A stretch of 64,000 nucleotides of DNA from Hypsibius dujardini (Eukaryota; Tardigrada; Eutardigrada; Parachela; Hypsibiidae), in NCBI GenBank assembly GCA_001579985.1, contig LRSR01008967.1:97585-161584 (forward strand), read 5' to 3'. Shown one piece after another: positions 61,938 to 64,000 of the stretch. The translations under genes were made by a program, and so were the position numbers. The notes beneath the pieces were generated by a model, which had not been told where the DNA came from, made no database searches, and was given only the letters and a program-made list of their open reading frames with translations. Position 1 is the stretch's first letter; every line of letters starts with the position of its first letter.

Positions 61938-62967
61938 GATGGATGGGCCACATCCAGTACAACCGCTTTCTTGTCTGACAAACATTATTTCTAGTCCACC
62001 AAAAATGTCTGTACATTCCATGCTAAGTTTCCACTTTCTCATCGTTATTTCCTTAAAATGTAATAAAAGTGCACACGATTATCTGCTTGTACGGCATATT
62101 CAAAATCAAGCATGGTCGGTTGCATTTATGTATAATAAAATAATCTTAACGTTGCTATTTATTGCTATTTAACTGCGCAAAATGCAAAGGGCCATACGGG
62201 CGCTTACATGTATGATTTACAAAAAATGTGAATCCTAAATATCCGTATAACGACAGTCTGGTCCAGTCTCATAAAGATTGGACGCGATGGCATGAAATTT
62301 GCCTTACTGAAAAAGTGAGTGTTTTAGTTATTTAAGACTACGACCTAACATTTCTGCTTCTTCCACATTTCCTTTTCCTTGACCATCCTCCCATTTTTCA
62401 CTCTATCACTATTCTTGTGTTCTAAAAACAAACTTCTGAAACTCCAACAAAACCCAACTATTGAATTATTTCTCTATTTTGTCAAATTAGAGGAGGAAAA
62501 ACTTGTGAAAATGGTGGAAAACATCCGTGCCCGTTTTGGAAATCAACCGTTCATTGATATCAAGTCAGTTTTAAACTAAACCAAATTAAAAAATATTTTG
62601 TACCGGAGAGTTAGAATGACCGCACAGGCAATTAGAGTAGACTTGAAGCAACTGAAAGACTAAACTGTACATTACAGGAAATATACCCTTGTAAAATATC
62701 AAAGAAATTAGTTGGGCTATTAGGAAGCCACGGCACTTGATTCAACAACGCTCACTTTTACGTCACAAAATGATCGAAGTTTTAACTTTTGGAAAGCAAA
62801 GTACCATACTTTGGGTTAGAACTGGTTTTTGGAAACATAAAAATCGAGATTCCCGTATAATTCGTATTCATTTCTGGTGCGAAGAAAAGTTTTTTTTTGT
62901 TTCCTGCTTTCACAACACGTAGCTAGATGTTCCGGTTAGTAGTTTAAAAAATTATTTTGTGATCTAC
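61938..62967. other. downstream of ADAMTSL, possible unassigned exons
   Basis: No gene is established. On the plus strand, 62261-62315 (VQSHKDWTRWHEICLTEK, ending at a GTGAGT donor) and 62492-62579 (EEKLVKMVENIRAR, GNQPFIDIKSVLN, stop) look like two exons that could join in phase, but no credible upstream exon or start was found. The 3' UTR of the ADAMTS-like gene also falls here. Confidence 0.25.
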
Positions 62968-63163
62968 CTGATGAACAGCGAGACAAAAAAGGCGTTGGTG
63001 ATGTTGTTCCGCAGTTGCCGGCTCCAGCCGATGGCCACACACACCAACACATTTCCAGCGATCGTGCCATTACGATAGTTATAATAATAATAATAATAAA
63101 CAGCGTTACAAGGGCCATCAAATAGTCCGCAGCAGGTCTCACTCGGTCAGACGTGCCCCTCCA
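62968..63163 (-). pseudogene. isolated class A GPCR exon (TM1-TM2) with frameshift
   Basis: The minus strand encodes a hydrophobic helix (LMALVTLFIIIIIITIV) followed, after a one-base frame change near 63063, by AGNVLVCVAIGWSRQLRNN and ITNAFFVSLFI, then a possible donor (AG then GTAGAT). GN in helix 1, the short basic loop and TNxFxVSL in helix 2 are class A, aminergic-type receptor signatures. A run of ATT codons (plus-strand ATA repeats at 63081-63099) encodes the isoleucines. No further receptor exons are seen downstream as far as the ADAMTS-like gene. Either this is a dead fragment, or the rest lies outside the window and the frame change is a sequence error. Confidence 0.55.
63081..63099. 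repeat. ATA/TAT microsatellite inside the GPCR exon
   Basis: Six uninterrupted trinucleotide units lie in the helix-1 coding part of the GPCR exon, read as isoleucine codons on the minus strand. Confidence 0.8.
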
Positions 63164-63642
63164 TCAGCGAAAGGTCATTAGTTCTGATTGTTTTTTTAAT
63201 TGGAGTCTTAATTGAACTGTTGTTATAGCAGAAGAATGGTGACAGAAAATTGGGAAGATAATCAAGAAGAGACAAAGGGAATGTTGGTTAAAGAATAGGA
63301 AGTGTAGCCGGGAACCAGAGAGAGAGACATCGCAAGATGTGTACCATTGCTAGGTCCAAATTACACGTGGCTGAGTATACCAGCGACACGTTATCGTTTA
63401 TTTAGGTATGTGATTGATTAATCCTGTTAAATGCTTATTGAGTACGACCTTGTTCAGAAAAAATAGCCATTAATAAGGTTTGAAAAATGTTCCTTCCAAA
63501 TCAAGTGACGCATATCAACGGTAGCTTGCTCGAAAGATTACAGACAAACAGTCATGTTTTCCTTCATCATAGAGCTAAGCTGTTATAAAGAGCACTATTA
63601 GAAATGAAGATTAATGAACACGTCTGTGTGTGGCCATGCATT

Positions 63643-64000
63643 TTACACGGTGGTAACTTTTTCCTGCCACACCGGTTCGCTAGCGGGATTGCGATCAACA
63701 TGAACGTTTGACGGGATAGTATTCAGTTGGTGCAGCTCCATTTTGGACAAGCCTTTTGGAGAAAGAGTCACTTCCGGCTGGGGATATTTAGTGTAAGTGG
63801 CAATTGCTTCGTGGGTATAAGTAACCGGTCCAGGGCCGGCTCTGATGGCAGCGTGAGGAGAATGATGCGCCCCTTCTCCGCCACGATTGCCCGAGGTAGT
63901 TGGATAACTTTTTAACGAAACCCGCTTTTCAGATGGACCACCAACGGGAAAAGTTCGCTTTTTTGGCACTGGATCCTCAGCAAGTTCCTCCTCCTCCACC
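63643..64000 (-). CDS. partial CDS, C-terminus ending in a PDZ-type motif
   Basis: A frame open from the right edge of the window to a stop at 63643-63645 encodes at least 118 residues. It begins within an acidic run (EEEELAEDPVPKKR), continues through GGPSEKRVSLKSYP, THEAIATYTKYPQPEV and LSKMELHQLNTIPSN, and ends KVTTV. The end fits a class I PDZ ligand (T-x-V at the carboxyl terminus), suggesting the cytoplasmic tail of a membrane protein. The family is not recognised. The start and any upstream domains lie outside the window. Confidence 0.5.
   Translation of the reverse strand, partial: VEEEELAEDPVPKKRTFPVGGPSEKRVSLKSYPTTSGNRGGEGAHHSPHAAIRAGPGPVTYTHEAIATYTKYPQPEVTLSPKGLSKMELHQLNTIPSNVHVDRNPASEPVWQEKVTTV

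Noticed and set aside
1-64000. tRNA or rRNA genes
   Set aside because: I searched by eye for A/B box pairs and cloverleaf-like stems and for conserved rRNA cores; none was convincing, including near the R2-type element.

Overview
The window looks like a gene-dense piece of an animal genome, most likely an arthropod. Genes are split by many small introns (mostly about 50-100 nt, GT-AG). A Spätzle-like cystine-knot cytokine is present, which points to arthropods. LRRC20 and a SPATA1-like gene are kept alongside it. A compact pancrustacean genome of Daphnia type is my best guess, but this is inference. All exon boundaries were assigned by hand from reading frame and splice consensus, and frames were checked exon by exon; expect errors of a base or so.

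Layout: 0-2.1 kb, upstream sequence with a small TA-flanked MITE. 2.16-8.9 kb (+), liprin-alpha, with a 1.4 kb foldback transposon in one intron. 9.36-12.2 kb (-), a secreted Ser/Asn/Gln-rich protein of unknown function. 13.1-16.2 kb (-), NAA35, the NatC auxiliary subunit. 16.4-20.4 kb, a repeat nest: a dead R2-type non-LTR retrotransposon, a hAT-like MITE and a dispersed inverted repeat. 21.4-22.3 kb (-), LRRC20. 24.0-25.6 kb (-), an RRM protein like POLDIP3/SKAR. 25.9-27.0 kb (+), a SWEET sugar transporter. 27.3-29.6 kb (-), the AP-1 mu subunit. 30.2-36.6 kb (+), RICTOR. 39.1-41.0 kb (+), Spätzle-like. 41.5-43.8 kb (+), SPATA1-like. 44.0-49.8 kb (-), a complete tolloid/BMP1 protease. 49.8-56.4 kb, a gene-poor stretch. 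56.4-61.9 kb (+), an ADAMTS-like (punctin-like) matrix protein ending in a PLAC domain. 62.9-63.2 kb (-), an isolated class A GPCR exon. 63.6-64.0 kb (-), the 3' end of a coding region running off the window.

The genes are mostly conserved single-copy housekeeping or signalling genes without operon logic. Two gene pairs are head to head and may share promoters: POLDIP3-like/SWEET (about 340 bp apart) and AP-1 mu/RICTOR (about 580 bp). Tolloid, the ADAMTS-like protein and the Spätzle-like ligand are all secreted. Tolloid family proteases process matrix proteins and growth-factor antagonists.

Points of most interest: a single-base frameshift in a conserved TSP1 repeat of the ADAMTS-like gene, and a second one in the GPCR exon; an ADAMTS-like architecture lacking the spacer domain; a Spätzle-like protein with a long Ser/Thr-rich tail; a probable GC-AG intron in NAA35; a repeated motif in the Ser/Asn/Gln-rich protein; several MITEs; and a strong excess of the 8-bp palindrome TACTAGTA in non-coding DNA.
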